Assembly: GCA_030639165.1 (NCBI GenBank)
Contig: DAOWDF010000089.1
Coordinates: 1 to 8,374 of the forward strand
Direction: 5' to 3'
DNA length: 8,374 nt
Origin: Alphaproteobacteria bacterium
GTDB taxonomy: Bacteria; Pseudomonadota; Alphaproteobacteria; Micavibrionales; Micavibrionaceae
Shown here: positions 1 through 6,298 of the stretch, in pieces
How the letters are laid out: every line of letters begins with the position of its first letter
Numbering within the stretch: the stretch's first letter is position 1
Program-made: the position numbers and the translations under genes
The notes under the pieces: model-generated
Seen by the model: the letters and a program-made list of their open reading frames with translations, nothing else
Database searches by the model: none
Told to the model about the DNA's origin: nothing

Positions 1-941
1 CGCAAGAAATATTTGCCAAGGCAGATATGATTATCAAGGTTAAGGAGCCGCAGCCGCAAGAATGTAAAATGCTGCGCGATGGTCAGATTTTATTCACTTA
101 CCTACATTTGGCCGCCGATAAAGAGCAGGCTCAAGGACTGATTGATTCGCGTTGTGTTGCTATTGCATACGAAACCGTGACTGGTGTAAATGGGCAGGGT
201 CTTCCACTATTAGAGCCGATGAGCGAAATTGCAGGGCGCCTATCCGTGCAGGTTGGTGCATTTAATCTGCAAACCCACATGGGTGGGCTAGGGCGGTTAA
301 TTGGCGGGGTTCCTGGGGTTAAGCCCGGTGAAGTGCTTATTATAGGTGGCGGAGTAGCTGGCTTTCACGCGGCGCAAATGGCAACTGGTTTAGGTGCAAA
401 TGTTACGATCTTGGAGAGGAATAATGCACGTATGCGATTCTTGGACGAGTATTTCCACGGACGCGCAAATATTGTTTACTCTAACCTTGATACGCTAGAG
501 CGAGCGCTAACTACCGCTGATCTGGTTGTTGGCGCTGTCCTTATACCGGGGGCGGAGGCTCCTAAATTGGTAACACGCGATATGCTACCTACCATGAAGA
601 AGGGCGCGGTTATGGTTGATATTGCAATTGATCAGGGCGGATGTTTCGAAACTAGCCACGCAACAACGCACGCAGATCCGACATATGCCGTTGATGGCGT
701 GCTTCATTATTGTGTTGCGAATATGCCGGGGGCAGTGCCGCTTAGCTCTGCCCTTGCCCTAAATCATTCTGTATTGCCTTATGCACTTCGCCTTGCGGAT
801 AAGGGCTGGAAGGAGGTTTTGGCGGCTGATGCTAATTTCATGAATGGTCTTAATGTATGCGCAGGCAAGGTTACGAATGAGCCTGTAGCGAGGGCACTGG
901 GTATGGAATACGAGCCGTATAAAAGCGCTATTAATATTTAA
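1..941 (+). CDS. ald: Alanine dehydrogenase, 5' end cut by window edge
   Basis: The product catalyses the reversible NAD-dependent oxidative deamination of L-alanine to pyruvate and ammonia in the cytosol. The reading frame is open from the window edge (first full codon at position 3) through the Met at 27, so the true start lies upstream. By comparison with the roughly 370-residue family, about 60 N-terminal residues are missing. Numbering from the Met at 27, the family catalytic residues are present: Lys6 in VKEP, His27 in YLHLAA and Asp202 in DIAIDQGG. The NAD-binding Rossmann loop is GGGVAG (107-112), ending in an acidic residue (Glu130) after the second strand, as expected for NAD rather than NADP. 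The ending VANMPGAVP and the C-terminal region are also typical. No clear stem-loop terminator follows; only a T-rich run is seen just after the stop. Identification is from recognised family motifs. Confidence 0.95.
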   Translation, partial: QEIFAKADMIIKVKEPQPQECKMLRDGQILFTYLHLAADKEQAQGLIDSRCVAIAYETVTGVNGQGLPLLEPMSEIAGRLSVQVGAFNLQTHMGGLGRLIGGVPGVKPGEVLIIGGGVAGFHAAQMATGLGANVTILERNNARMRFLDEYFHGRANIVYSNLDTLERALTTADLVVGAVLIPGAEAPKLVTRDMLPTMKKGAVMVDIAIDQGGCFETSHATTHADPTYAVDGVLHYCVANMPGAVPLSSALALNHSVLPYALRLADKGWKEVLAADANFMNGLNVCAGKVTNEPVARALGMEYEPYKSAINI

Positions 942-975
942 GTGAAGTTTTTTGTTGTTTTTATAAATATCATGC

Positions 976-1004
976 TTGACGTATGTAGTTGCTAGCGATA
1001 TAAC
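976..1004 (+). promoter_or_regulatory. Sigma70-type promoter of the tRNA-Asp gene
   Basis: The sequence has TTGACG (976-981, five of six matches to the -35 consensus) and TATAAC (999-1004, five of six matches to the -10 consensus), separated by exactly 17 bp. Transcription would begin near 1011, about 12 nt before the mature 5' end of the tRNA, which suits a short leader removed by RNase P. This is the best-looking promoter in the window. Confidence 0.75.
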
Positions 1005-1022
1005 ACTTCACATCTTAGATGC

Positions 1023-1099
1023 GCGGGTGTAGCTCAGTTGGTTAGAGCGCCGCCCTGTCACGGCGGAGGCCGCGAGTTCAAGTCTCGTCACTCGCGCCA
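1023..1099 (+). tRNA. tRNA-Asp (anticodon GTC)
   Basis: A complete cloverleaf can be folded. The 7-bp acceptor stem pairs 1023-1029 with 1089-1095 (one G-U pair). The D stem GCTC/GAGC is at 1032-1035 and 1045-1048. The anticodon stem CCGCC/GGCGG is at 1050-1054 and 1062-1066. The 7-nt loop CTGTCAC carries anticodon GTC at 1057-1059. The T stem pairs 1072-1076 with 1084-1088 around a TTCAAGT loop. The discriminator G is at 1096 and CCA is encoded at 1097-1099. The GTC anticodon and G discriminator fit tRNA-Asp. It is expressed from its own promoter between ald and the nuo operon. Confidence 0.97.
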
Positions 1100-1120
1100 T
1101 TTAAGATCTTTTATTGTCTG

Positions 1121-1153
1121 TGGTTTTAACTTGAAAAAACCAATATTATATTT
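1121..1153 (+). terminator. Possible weak hairpin terminator after tRNA-Asp
   Basis: TGGTTTT (1121-1127) can pair perfectly with AAAACCA (1136-1142) across an 8-nt loop, followed by an A/T-rich stretch ending in TTTT at 1151-1154. The stem is short and AT-rich and there is no clean U-tract directly after it, so it would be at best a weak terminator. It also overlaps the putative -35 box of the nuo promoter. Confidence 0.25.
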
Positions 1154-1159
1154 TGTAAA
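1131..1159 (+). promoter_or_regulatory. Putative nuo operon promoter
   Basis: TTGAAA (1131-1136, five of six) and TGTAAA (1154-1159, four of six) are spaced by 17 bp, about 68 nt before the nuoA start. A second possible pair, TTGTAA (1153-1158) and TGTAAT (1175-1180) with a 16-bp spacer, lies just downstream, so the exact start is uncertain. A promoter is expected somewhere in this gap because a stand-alone tRNA gene precedes a new operon. Confidence 0.4.
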
Positions 1160-1226
1160 GGGTGTTTTCAAGGCTGTAATAAGCTGTTAAAATTCAGGTA
1201 GGAATCGCACCTTAAGAGTATAACCC

Positions 1227-1598
1227 ATGGCACCACAAGAATTATTAATCGAATATCTCCCAATCCTAGTATTTATAGCTATAGCTAGCGCCATGTCAGT
1301 GGCTATGATTGCTGGCTCTATATTAGCTGGAGTTCGCAAGCCCGATGCAGAAAAGTTATCTGCCTACGAATGTGGTTTCGATGCATTCTCTGATGTGCGC
1401 GGTAAGTTTGATGTTCGCTTTTATCTAGTTACATTGCTATTTATTATATTTGATCTTGAAATTGCATTCCTGTTTCCTTGGGCAATTACTCTAGGTAAAA
1501 TTGGCGCGTTTGGTTTCTGGTCTATGATGTTTTTCCTTGGCGTATTAACAATCGGCTTTATTTACGAGTGGAAAAAAGGTGGCTTAGAATGGGAATAG
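1227..1598 (+). CDS. nuoA: NADH-quinone oxidoreductase subunit A (NuoA)
   Basis: NuoA is the homologue of mitochondrial ND3, a small subunit of the membrane arm of complex I near the quinone pocket and the start of the proton path. The 123-residue product has the usual family length and three predicted membrane helices, at about residues 11-35, 65-87 and 94-115. The long loop after helix 1 contains the signature YECG (47-50) with the conserved cysteine Cys49. Helix 2 carries the conserved acidic residues Asp76 and Glu78 in FDLEIAFLFPW. The start is ATG at 1227, with only a partial Shine-Dalgarno (AAGAG, 1214-1218, 8 nt away). It is the first gene of the nuo block. It ends 19 nt before nuoB. 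Confidence 0.97.
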   Translation: MAPQELLIEYLPILVFIAIASAMSVAMIAGSILAGVRKPDAEKLSAYECGFDAFSDVRGKFDVRFYLVTLLFIIFDLEIAFLFPWAITLGKIGAFGFWSMMFFLGVLTIGFIYEWKKGGLEWE

Positions 1599-1617
1599 CA
1601 AAAGGGGTTATCTTTAT

Positions 1618-2193
1618 ATGAGCCACGATAAATTAATTATTAATGCGCCAGATTATGCATTAGAGGGTAATTCTCCATTTCCTCCTGCGATAGAGCAAGA
1701 TATCGTTCCGCAGGCAATGTCAAAAACATTGAATGAAAAAGGTTTTGTTCTAACTTCTACGGACGCCCTGTTTGACTGGGCGCGCACTGGTTCGCTTTGG
1801 CCGATGACATTTGGTCTGGCTTGTTGCGCTGTTGAGATGATTCACGCATATATGAGCCGTTATGATCTTGATAGATTTGGAATTATTCCGCGTCCATCAC
1901 CTCGCCAATCCGATGTTATGATTGTCGCAGGTACACTCACTAATAAGATGGCGCCAGCTCTTCGCCGTGTATATGATCAAATGCCAGAGCCACGTTGGGT
2001 AATCTCTATGGGGTCTTGCGCAAATGGCGGTGGCTATTACCATTACTCATATTCCGTCGTTCGTGGTTGCGACCGTATTGTTCCTGTAGATATTTATATA
2101 CCGGGATGCCCGCCAACTGCTGAGGCTATGATTTATGGCTTGATGCAGCTTCAAAAGAAAATTCAACGTGAGGACACAAGAATTGCCAGATGA
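1618..2193 (+). CDS. nuoB: NADH-quinone oxidoreductase subunit B (NuoB)
   Basis: NuoB (mitochondrial PSST) carries the last Fe-S cluster, N2, which reduces quinone at the interface with NuoD. The 191-residue product contains all four cluster ligands: the tandem Cys69-Cys70 in GLACCAVE, Cys134 in MGSCANGGG and Cys164 in IPGCPPTAEA. The RPSPRQSD segment (92-99) is also characteristic. Residues 1-50 or so form a variable N-terminal extension of the kind seen in alphaproteobacteria. The ATG at 1618 is preceded by a good ribosome-binding site (AGGGG, about 1603-1607). The last codons overlap the start of nuoC, which suggests translational coupling. No key residue is missing. Confidence 0.97.
   Translation: MSHDKLIINAPDYALEGNSPFPPAIEQDIVPQAMSKTLNEKGFVLTSTDALFDWARTGSLWPMTFGLACCAVEMIHAYMSRYDLDRFGIIPRPSPRQSDVMIVAGTLTNKMAPALRRVYDQMPEPRWVISMGSCANGGGYYHYSYSVVRGCDRIVPVDIYIPGCPPTAEAMIYGLMQLQKKIQREDTRIAR
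2170..2174 (+). promoter_or_regulatory. Ribosome-binding site that favours a TTG start for nuoC
   Basis: GAGGA at 2170-2174 sits 8 nt before an in-frame TTG at 2183. The same five bases with the same 8-nt spacing precede the ATG of nuoD. By contrast the upstream GTG at 2168 has only an A-rich stretch ahead of it. The site lies inside the end of nuoB. Confidence 0.55.
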
Positions 2194-2845
2194 TTCCCTC
2201 GTAGATTTAGCCGAGTATATCTCGGAAAAGCTCGAAGGCTATGTTATTAGCCATGAGTTTGAGAAGGATGAATTAGTTATTCATGCTATGCCTGATGATA
2301 TTGTTAAGGTTGTACAATTCCTTCGCGATGATCGTGAGTGTGAGTTTACAACGCTAATTGATTTATGCGGCGTTGATTACCCAAGGCGCCCTGTACGTTT
2401 TGAAGTTGTATATAGCTTGCTTTCAATGCGCCAAAATAACCGCGCTCGTATTAAAGTTGCGGTCAGTGAAGATCAAATTATGCCCAGTGTCACAAGTGTA
2501 TTTAGCACAGCTGGCTGGCTAGAACGTGAAGCGTGGGATATGTATGGCATTTTATTCGCTGGCAACCCTGATCTGCGCCGTATTTTAACTGATTATGGCT
2601 TTGATGGTCATCCACAGCGTAGAGACTTTCCGCTAAGTGGCTATGTTGAGCTTAGATATGATGATGAGTTAAAACGCGTTGTTTACGAACCCGTCAAACT
2701 TGCTCAAGATTACAGAAGCTTTGATTACCTTAGTCCATGGGAAGGTCTTACCAACGTACAGCTCGCTGGCGATGAAAAGGCTTGTATTCCTGAACATGGT
2801 TGCGATAAGCCACAAGATGAGGATTCAAAAAATGCCTCTAAATGA
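2183..2845 (+). CDS. nuoC: NADH-quinone oxidoreductase subunit C (NuoC), probable TTG start
   Basis: NuoC (mitochondrial 30-kDa subunit) is a structural subunit of the peripheral arm of complex I next to NuoD. It binds no cofactor. The family signature is present: an EREAWDMYGILFAG segment followed by DLRRILTDYGFDGHPQRRDFP, and later RVVYEPV and LSPWEG. I chose TTG at 2183 (220 residues) because GAGGA lies 8 nt upstream and because the resulting N-terminus (PDDSLVDLAEYI) starts about where alphaproteobacterial homologues do. The alternative is GTG at 2168, giving 225 residues and a 26-nt overlap with nuoB instead of 11 nt. After SPWEG there is a hydrophilic tail of about 35 residues with two cysteines spaced as CIPEHGC, not a known family ligand site. 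It is a separate gene rather than a NuoCD fusion, as in alphaproteobacteria. It overlaps nuoD by 14 nt. Confidence 0.95.
   Translation: MPDDSLVDLAEYISEKLEGYVISHEFEKDELVIHAMPDDIVKVVQFLRDDRECEFTTLIDLCGVDYPRRPVRFEVVYSLLSMRQNNRARIKVAVSEDQIMPSVTSVFSTAGWLEREAWDMYGILFAGNPDLRRILTDYGFDGHPQRRDFPLSGYVELRYDDELKRVVYEPVKLAQDYRSFDYLSPWEGLTNVQLAGDEKACIPEHGCDKPQDEDSKNASK
2819..2823 (+). promoter_or_regulatory. Ribosome-binding site fixing the nuoD start
   Basis: GAGGA at 2819-2823 lies 8 nt before the ATG at 2832. This supports that ATG over in-frame Met codons further upstream (for example at 2679 or 2817), which would give an N-terminal extension unrelated to the family and would lie deep within nuoC. Confidence 0.7.
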
Positions 2846-4052
2846 TAGAGTTGATACACCTGATGTGGTGATCGGCGATGAAACACAGATTAAACCATTT
2901 ACAATGAATTTTGGGCCACAACATCCCGCAGCTCATGGTGTGCTTCGCCTTGTGCTTGAGATGGAAGGTGAGATCGTTGAGCGAGCTGATCCACATATTG
3001 GCTTGTTGCATCGGGGCACTGAAAAACTGATCGAGTATAAGACATATACGCAAGCTCTTCCATATTTTGATCGCCTAGATTATGTCTGCCCGATGAATCA
3101 GGAGCATGCATTTGCTCTGGGGATTGAGAAGCTGCTAGATGTTACCGTACCTCGCCGTGCGCAATATATCCGCGTGCTGTTCTGTGAGCTAGGCCGTGTA
3201 CTTAACCACATATTGAATATAACGACTTTTGCGCTGGATGTTGGCGCTATTACTCCTGCGCTTTGGGGCTTTGAAGAGCGTGAGAAGGGCATGGAGTTTT
3301 ATGAGCGCGTTTGTGGCGCTCGTCTGCATGCTAACTATTTTCGCCCCGGTGGCGTATCACAAGATATGCCAGCTGGTTTAGCCGAGGATATGCTGGAATG
3401 GTGTGAGAATTACCCCAAATTTTTAGCTGATCTTGAGGGCTTGCTTACTGATAACCGTATCTTCAAGCAACGTACAGTTGATATAGGCGTTGTAACTGCT
3501 GATGAGGCTCAGGATTGGGGCTTTACTGGTGCGATGCTGCGTGGTTCTGGCATTGCTTGGGATCTAAGAAAATCACAGCCCTATGAAGTTTATGAAGAAT
3601 TGGATTTTGATATTCCCGTAGGTAATACTGGCGATTGCTATGCGCGTTACCTAGTTCGTATAGAGGAAATGTATCAGTCAATCTCTATTATGAAACAATG
3701 TCTTGCTAATATGCCTGATGGCGCGGTGCGCACTGATGATTATAAGGTTACTCCACCGCCTAGGGCAGAGATAAAAAATTCTATGGAAGCGATGATCCAC
3801 CACTTCAAACTTTACACTGAAGGTTTCCATGTTCCTAAGGGAGAGACTTATACTGCTGTGGAAGCTCCAAAAGGTGAGTTTGGCGTGTATCTGGTTAGCG
3901 ACGGTACAAATAAGCCGTATCGTTGCCGCATTCGCGCTCCGGGTTTTGCGCATTTACAGGCGCTTGATTTCATGAGCAAAGGGCATCAGCTAGCAGATAC
4001 TGTTTCGATAATCGGATCTCTGGATATTGTATTTGGGGAGATTGACCGCTAG
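2832..4052 (+). CDS. nuoD: NADH-quinone oxidoreductase subunit D (NuoD)
   Basis: NuoD (mitochondrial 49-kDa subunit) forms the quinone-binding pocket with NuoB and descends from the large subunit of NiFe hydrogenases. The frame is open upstream to 2679, but the ATG at 2832 has a matching ribosome-binding site and gives 406 residues, the normal length. Numbered from there, FGPQHPAAHGVLRL spans about 27-40. His35 and Tyr84 (in RLDYV) correspond to the quinone-contacting His and Tyr of the bovine enzyme. Other hallmarks are HIGLLHRGTEKLIE, RPGGVSQDMP, LRGSGIAWDLRKSQPY, GEFGVYLVSDG and the conserved terminal FGEIDR. It overlaps the end of nuoC by 14 nt and is followed by nuoE after 21 nt. The close similarity to the mitochondrial protein supports an alphaproteobacterial host. 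Confidence 0.97.
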   Translation: MPLNDRVDTPDVVIGDETQIKPFTMNFGPQHPAAHGVLRLVLEMEGEIVERADPHIGLLHRGTEKLIEYKTYTQALPYFDRLDYVCPMNQEHAFALGIEKLLDVTVPRRAQYIRVLFCELGRVLNHILNITTFALDVGAITPALWGFEEREKGMEFYERVCGARLHANYFRPGGVSQDMPAGLAEDMLEWCENYPKFLADLEGLLTDNRIFKQRTVDIGVVTADEAQDWGFTGAMLRGSGIAWDLRKSQPYEVYEELDFDIPVGNTGDCYARYLVRIEEMYQSISIMKQCLANMPDGAVRTDDYKVTPPPRAEIKNSMEAMIHHFKLYTEGFHVPKGETYTAVEAPKGEFGVYLVSDGTNKPYRCRIRAPGFAHLQALDFMSKGHQLADTVSIIGSLDIVFGEIDR

Positions 4053-4073
4053 TTAGCGAGTTAGAGATATAAA

Positions 4074-4733
4074 ATGAAAAAAGTTTTTGATTTAGATGCT
4101 GATTATCAGCCAGAGATTTTTGAATTTAATGATAAGTTCAAAACATCTGTAAAAGAAATTATTGCGCGCTATCCAGAGGGGAAGCAGCAATCAGCCGTTA
4201 TGCCATTGCTTGACCTTGTTCAAAGGCAAGTGGCGGAAGAGGGCGCAAAATCTACGCCCGTTTATGGTGGCTGGGTTTCGCGCGCAGCTATGGATCATGT
4301 GGCCAAAGTTCTGGATATGCATAAAGTTAAGGTTTATGAGGTAGCTAGTTTTTACTCAATGTATAATACCGCGCCAGTTGGTAAATACCTTGTGCAGTTT
4401 TGCTCTACAACTCCTTGCTGGCTACGCGGTTCAGAAGGCATTATTAAGGCAACAACTGAGCATTTGGGCATTGGCGTTGGTGAAACTACCGTAGATGGTA
4501 AGTTCTCCCTTATGGAAGTTGAGTGCCTTGGTGCATGTGTGAATGCTCCTATGGTGCAGATTAATGATGACTATTATGAGGATCTAACCGCCGATAGTAT
4601 GACACAAATTCTTGATCGTTTATCAGAAGACTTAAAGCCAACTATAGGCTCTCAAACTGGACGTAAGGCTTCGATGCCTTGCTCTGGAACAACATGTTTA
4701 AAAGAACAGGCTAAAAAGGCAGGGGTGGCTTAA
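4074..4733 (+). CDS. nuoE: NADH-quinone oxidoreductase subunit E (NuoE)
   Basis: NuoE (mitochondrial 24-kDa subunit) has a thioredoxin-like fold and holds the [2Fe-2S] cluster N1a beside the flavin of NuoF. The four ligands are Cys110 and Cys115 (QFCSTTPC) and Cys151 and Cys155 (ECLGAC), with the same spacing as in the E. coli protein. An N-terminal helical region of about 100 residues precedes the thioredoxin-like domain. The 219-residue product has a C-terminal extension (from about 190) beginning with GSQTGRKAS, a pattern seen in alphaproteobacterial NuoE. Here it contains two extra cysteines, Cys203 and Cys208. The start is ATG at 4074, with only a weak purine-rich upstream site. The stop codon abuts the nuoF start codon with no gap. 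Confidence 0.96.
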   Translation: MKKVFDLDADYQPEIFEFNDKFKTSVKEIIARYPEGKQQSAVMPLLDLVQRQVAEEGAKSTPVYGGWVSRAAMDHVAKVLDMHKVKVYEVASFYSMYNTAPVGKYLVQFCSTTPCWLRGSEGIIKATTEHLGIGVGETTVDGKFSLMEVECLGACVNAPMVQINDDYYEDLTADSMTQILDRLSEDLKPTIGSQTGRKASMPCSGTTCLKEQAKKAGVA

Positions 4734-6014
4734 ATGCTTGATGATAAAGACAGAATATTCACAAATCTTTACGGCTGGGAAAGTTTTTCTCTTAAAAGCG
4801 CCCAAAAGCGCGGTGATTGGGATAACACAAAGGCCATTCTTAAAAATGGGCGTGAGTGGATTATTCAAGAAATGAAATCTTCTGGCCTTCGCGGTCGCGG
4901 TGGAGCAGGATTCCCAACTGGTTTAAAATGGTCATTTATGCCTAAAAAGGGCGATGGCAGGCCGCATTACCTTGTTATTAATGCCGATGAATCCGAGCCA
5001 GGAACTTGTAAAGATCGTGATATTTTGCGTAATGATCCACATAAGCTAATTGAGGGGGCGCTGATCGCAGGTTTTGCTATGGGCGCGAATGCAGCATATA
5101 TCTATGTGCGCGGTGAGTTCTACAATGAAAGCTCTAACCTATGGAAAGCTATCCATGAAGCCTATGATGCAGGGCTTTTAGGTAAGAATGCCGCTGGTTC
5201 AGGCTGGGATTTTGATATTATCGTCCATCGTGGTGGTGGAGCATATATCTGCGGCGAAGAAACCGCGCTAATCGAGTCTATCGAAGGTAAAAAGGGGCAG
5301 CCACGTAACAAGCCGCCATTTCCTGCGATGGCGGGGCTTTATTCTTGTCCAACGACGGTCAATAATGTTGAGACTATTGCCGTTGTGCCAACAATTATGC
5401 GCCGTGGTGGAGCTTGGTTTGCTGGCCTTGGCAGTGATGATAAAAATACAGGAACTAAACTATTTTGTATTTCTGGCCATGTTGAAAACCCTTGTAATGT
5501 AGAGGAAGAGATGGGCATACCACTAAAAGAGCTCATCGAAAAACATTGTGGCGGTGTTCGCGGTGGCTGGAATAACTTGCTAGCGATTATACCAGGTGGG
5601 TCATCAACGCCGATGTTGCCTAAAGATATCTGCAACACAATCCGCATGGATTTTGATTCTCTTAGGGAAGTTGGCACTGGCCTTGGGACTGCTGGAATAA
5701 TTGTCATGGATAAATCAACAGATATTGTTCAGGCCATTTGTAATTTATCACATTTCTATATGCATGAGAGCTGCGGGCAGTGCACACCGTGCCGTGAAGG
5801 TACTGGCTGGGTCTGGCGTATGATGAAGCGTATGGTGCAGGGTAATGCAACTGTTGAAGAAATTGATCAATTATTTGAAGTTACCAAAGAGATTGAGGGG
5901 CATACTATTTGCGCGCTTGGTGATGCTGCTGCTTGGCCAGTCCAAGGTCTAATTAAGCATTTCCGCCCAGAGATGGAGCGTCGTATAATGGAATATAGAA
6001 AGATGGCGGCTTAG
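4734..6014 (+). CDS. nuoF: NADH-quinone oxidoreductase subunit F (NuoF), NADH-binding
   Basis: NuoF (mitochondrial 51-kDa subunit) is the entry point of complex I. It binds NADH, transfers a hydride to FMN and passes electrons to the [4Fe-4S] cluster N3. The 426-residue product is full length. The glycine-rich NADH/FMN region RGRGGAGFPTGLKW is at 53-66, the FMN-site segment NADESEPG at 83-90 and GAYICGEETALIESIEG at 169-185. Cluster N3 ligands are Cys347, Cys350 and Cys353 (ESCGQCTPCREG) and Cys393 (HTICALGD). The start is ATG at 4734, directly after the nuoE stop, with AGGGG (4721-4725) 8 nt upstream inside nuoE. It is the last nuo gene here. nuoG, its usual next neighbour, does not follow. 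Confidence 0.97.
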   Translation: MLDDKDRIFTNLYGWESFSLKSAQKRGDWDNTKAILKNGREWIIQEMKSSGLRGRGGAGFPTGLKWSFMPKKGDGRPHYLVINADESEPGTCKDRDILRNDPHKLIEGALIAGFAMGANAAYIYVRGEFYNESSNLWKAIHEAYDAGLLGKNAAGSGWDFDIIVHRGGGAYICGEETALIESIEGKKGQPRNKPPFPAMAGLYSCPTTVNNVETIAVVPTIMRRGGAWFAGLGSDDKNTGTKLFCISGHVENPCNVEEEMGIPLKELIEKHCGGVRGGWNNLLAIIPGGSSTPMLPKDICNTIRMDFDSLREVGTGLGTAGIIVMDKSTDIVQAICNLSHFYMHESCGQCTPCREGTGWVWRMMKRMVQGNATVEEIDQLFEVTKEIEGHTICALGDAAAWPVQGLIKHFRPEMERRIMEYRKMAA

Positions 6015-6080
6015 ATAGCCCTCATAATATAAGTCCAGCTGGATACTATTTAATCCACATATCTGACACTATACCCAAGT

Positions 6081-6110
6081 TTGCATAAAAAGTAACCCTT
6101 ATGCTATTAT
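6081..6110 (+). promoter_or_regulatory. Putative extended -10 promoter for the small ORF after nuoF
   Basis: TATTAT (6105-6110, five of six) is preceded by TG one base away (6102-6103), making an extended -10 element. A weak -35 box, TTGCAT (6081-6086, three of six), lies 18 bp upstream. Transcription would begin near 6117, about 24 nt before the ATG at 6141. The gap 6015-6080 after nuoF shows no gene and no convincing terminator. Its only structure is a 10-bp palindrome, TCCAGCTGGA, near 6034-6043. Confidence 0.4.
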
Positions 6111-6140
6111 CTATTCATATTAACTATATGGGTAGTAATA

Positions 6141-6278
6141 ATGAATAAAAAATTTAATGGTTTGAATAAAAATATTTGCGCACTAGCTTTAGCTTTTATG
6201 GCCTATACATGTGGCGAAGAAATACCTGAGCTAGAGGAGCAACACTCTGTTTCATATTCTCTTGCTCCCCCAAATTAG
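6141..6278 (+). CDS. Possible 45-residue secreted or lipoprotein-like peptide
   Basis: I do not recognise this gene. The open frame from ATG 6141 to TAG 6276-6278 encodes 45 residues. It has a basic N-terminus (Lys3, Lys4, Lys10) and a hydrophobic stretch at 12-23 (ICALALAFMAYT). Cys24 comes next, then an acidic mature part (GEEIPELEEQ). That is the layout of a small lipoprotein or entericidin-like peptide, but the residues before Cys24 (AYT) match the lipobox poorly. A single short inner-membrane or secreted peptide is equally possible. Support comes from a promoter-like element ending 31 nt upstream. The ribosome-binding site is weak (GGGTAG, near 6130-6135). It sits between nuoF and the convergent metallopeptidase gene, ending 20 nt before the latter's stop. 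It may still be a chance ORF. Confidence 0.4.
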   Translation: MNKKFNGLNKNICALALAFMAYTCGEEIPELEEQHSVSYSLAPPN

Positions 6279-6298
6279 CAATAAATAGCAATAGATTT

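Noticed and set aside
942..1011. Inverted repeat GTGAAGT (942-948) and ACTTCAC (1005-1011) flanking the tRNA promoter
   Set aside because: The arms are only 7 bp and 56 nt apart, too weak to be called an operator or terminator; likely chance.
1023..1099. tRNA-Asp as a possible integration (attachment) site for a mobile element
   Set aside because: No repeat of the tRNA 3' end, integrase or phage-like gene is present. Ordinary housekeeping genes follow.
2679..2831. Upstream extension of nuoD giving a 457-residue protein
   Set aside because: The extra 51 residues come from reading nuoC in another frame and do not resemble NuoD. A good ribosome-binding site supports the ATG at 2832.
2838..3953. 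Several open frames of 60-90 codons on the minus strand opposite nuoD (2838-3053, 2899-3111, 3098-3292, 3678-3953)
   Set aside because: They lie wholly within the strongly conserved nuoD coding sequence, have no family resemblance I can recognise and are typical antisense shadows.
5339..5707. A 122-codon open frame on the minus strand opposite nuoF
   Set aside because: nuoF is full length with all motifs intact. The antisense frame has no recognisable domain or promoter.
6236..6268. Inverted repeat GGAGCAA / TTGCTCC between the convergent genes, considered as a terminator
   Set aside because: The loop is 19 nt and neither strand has a T-tract after the stem. It also lies inside the small ORF.
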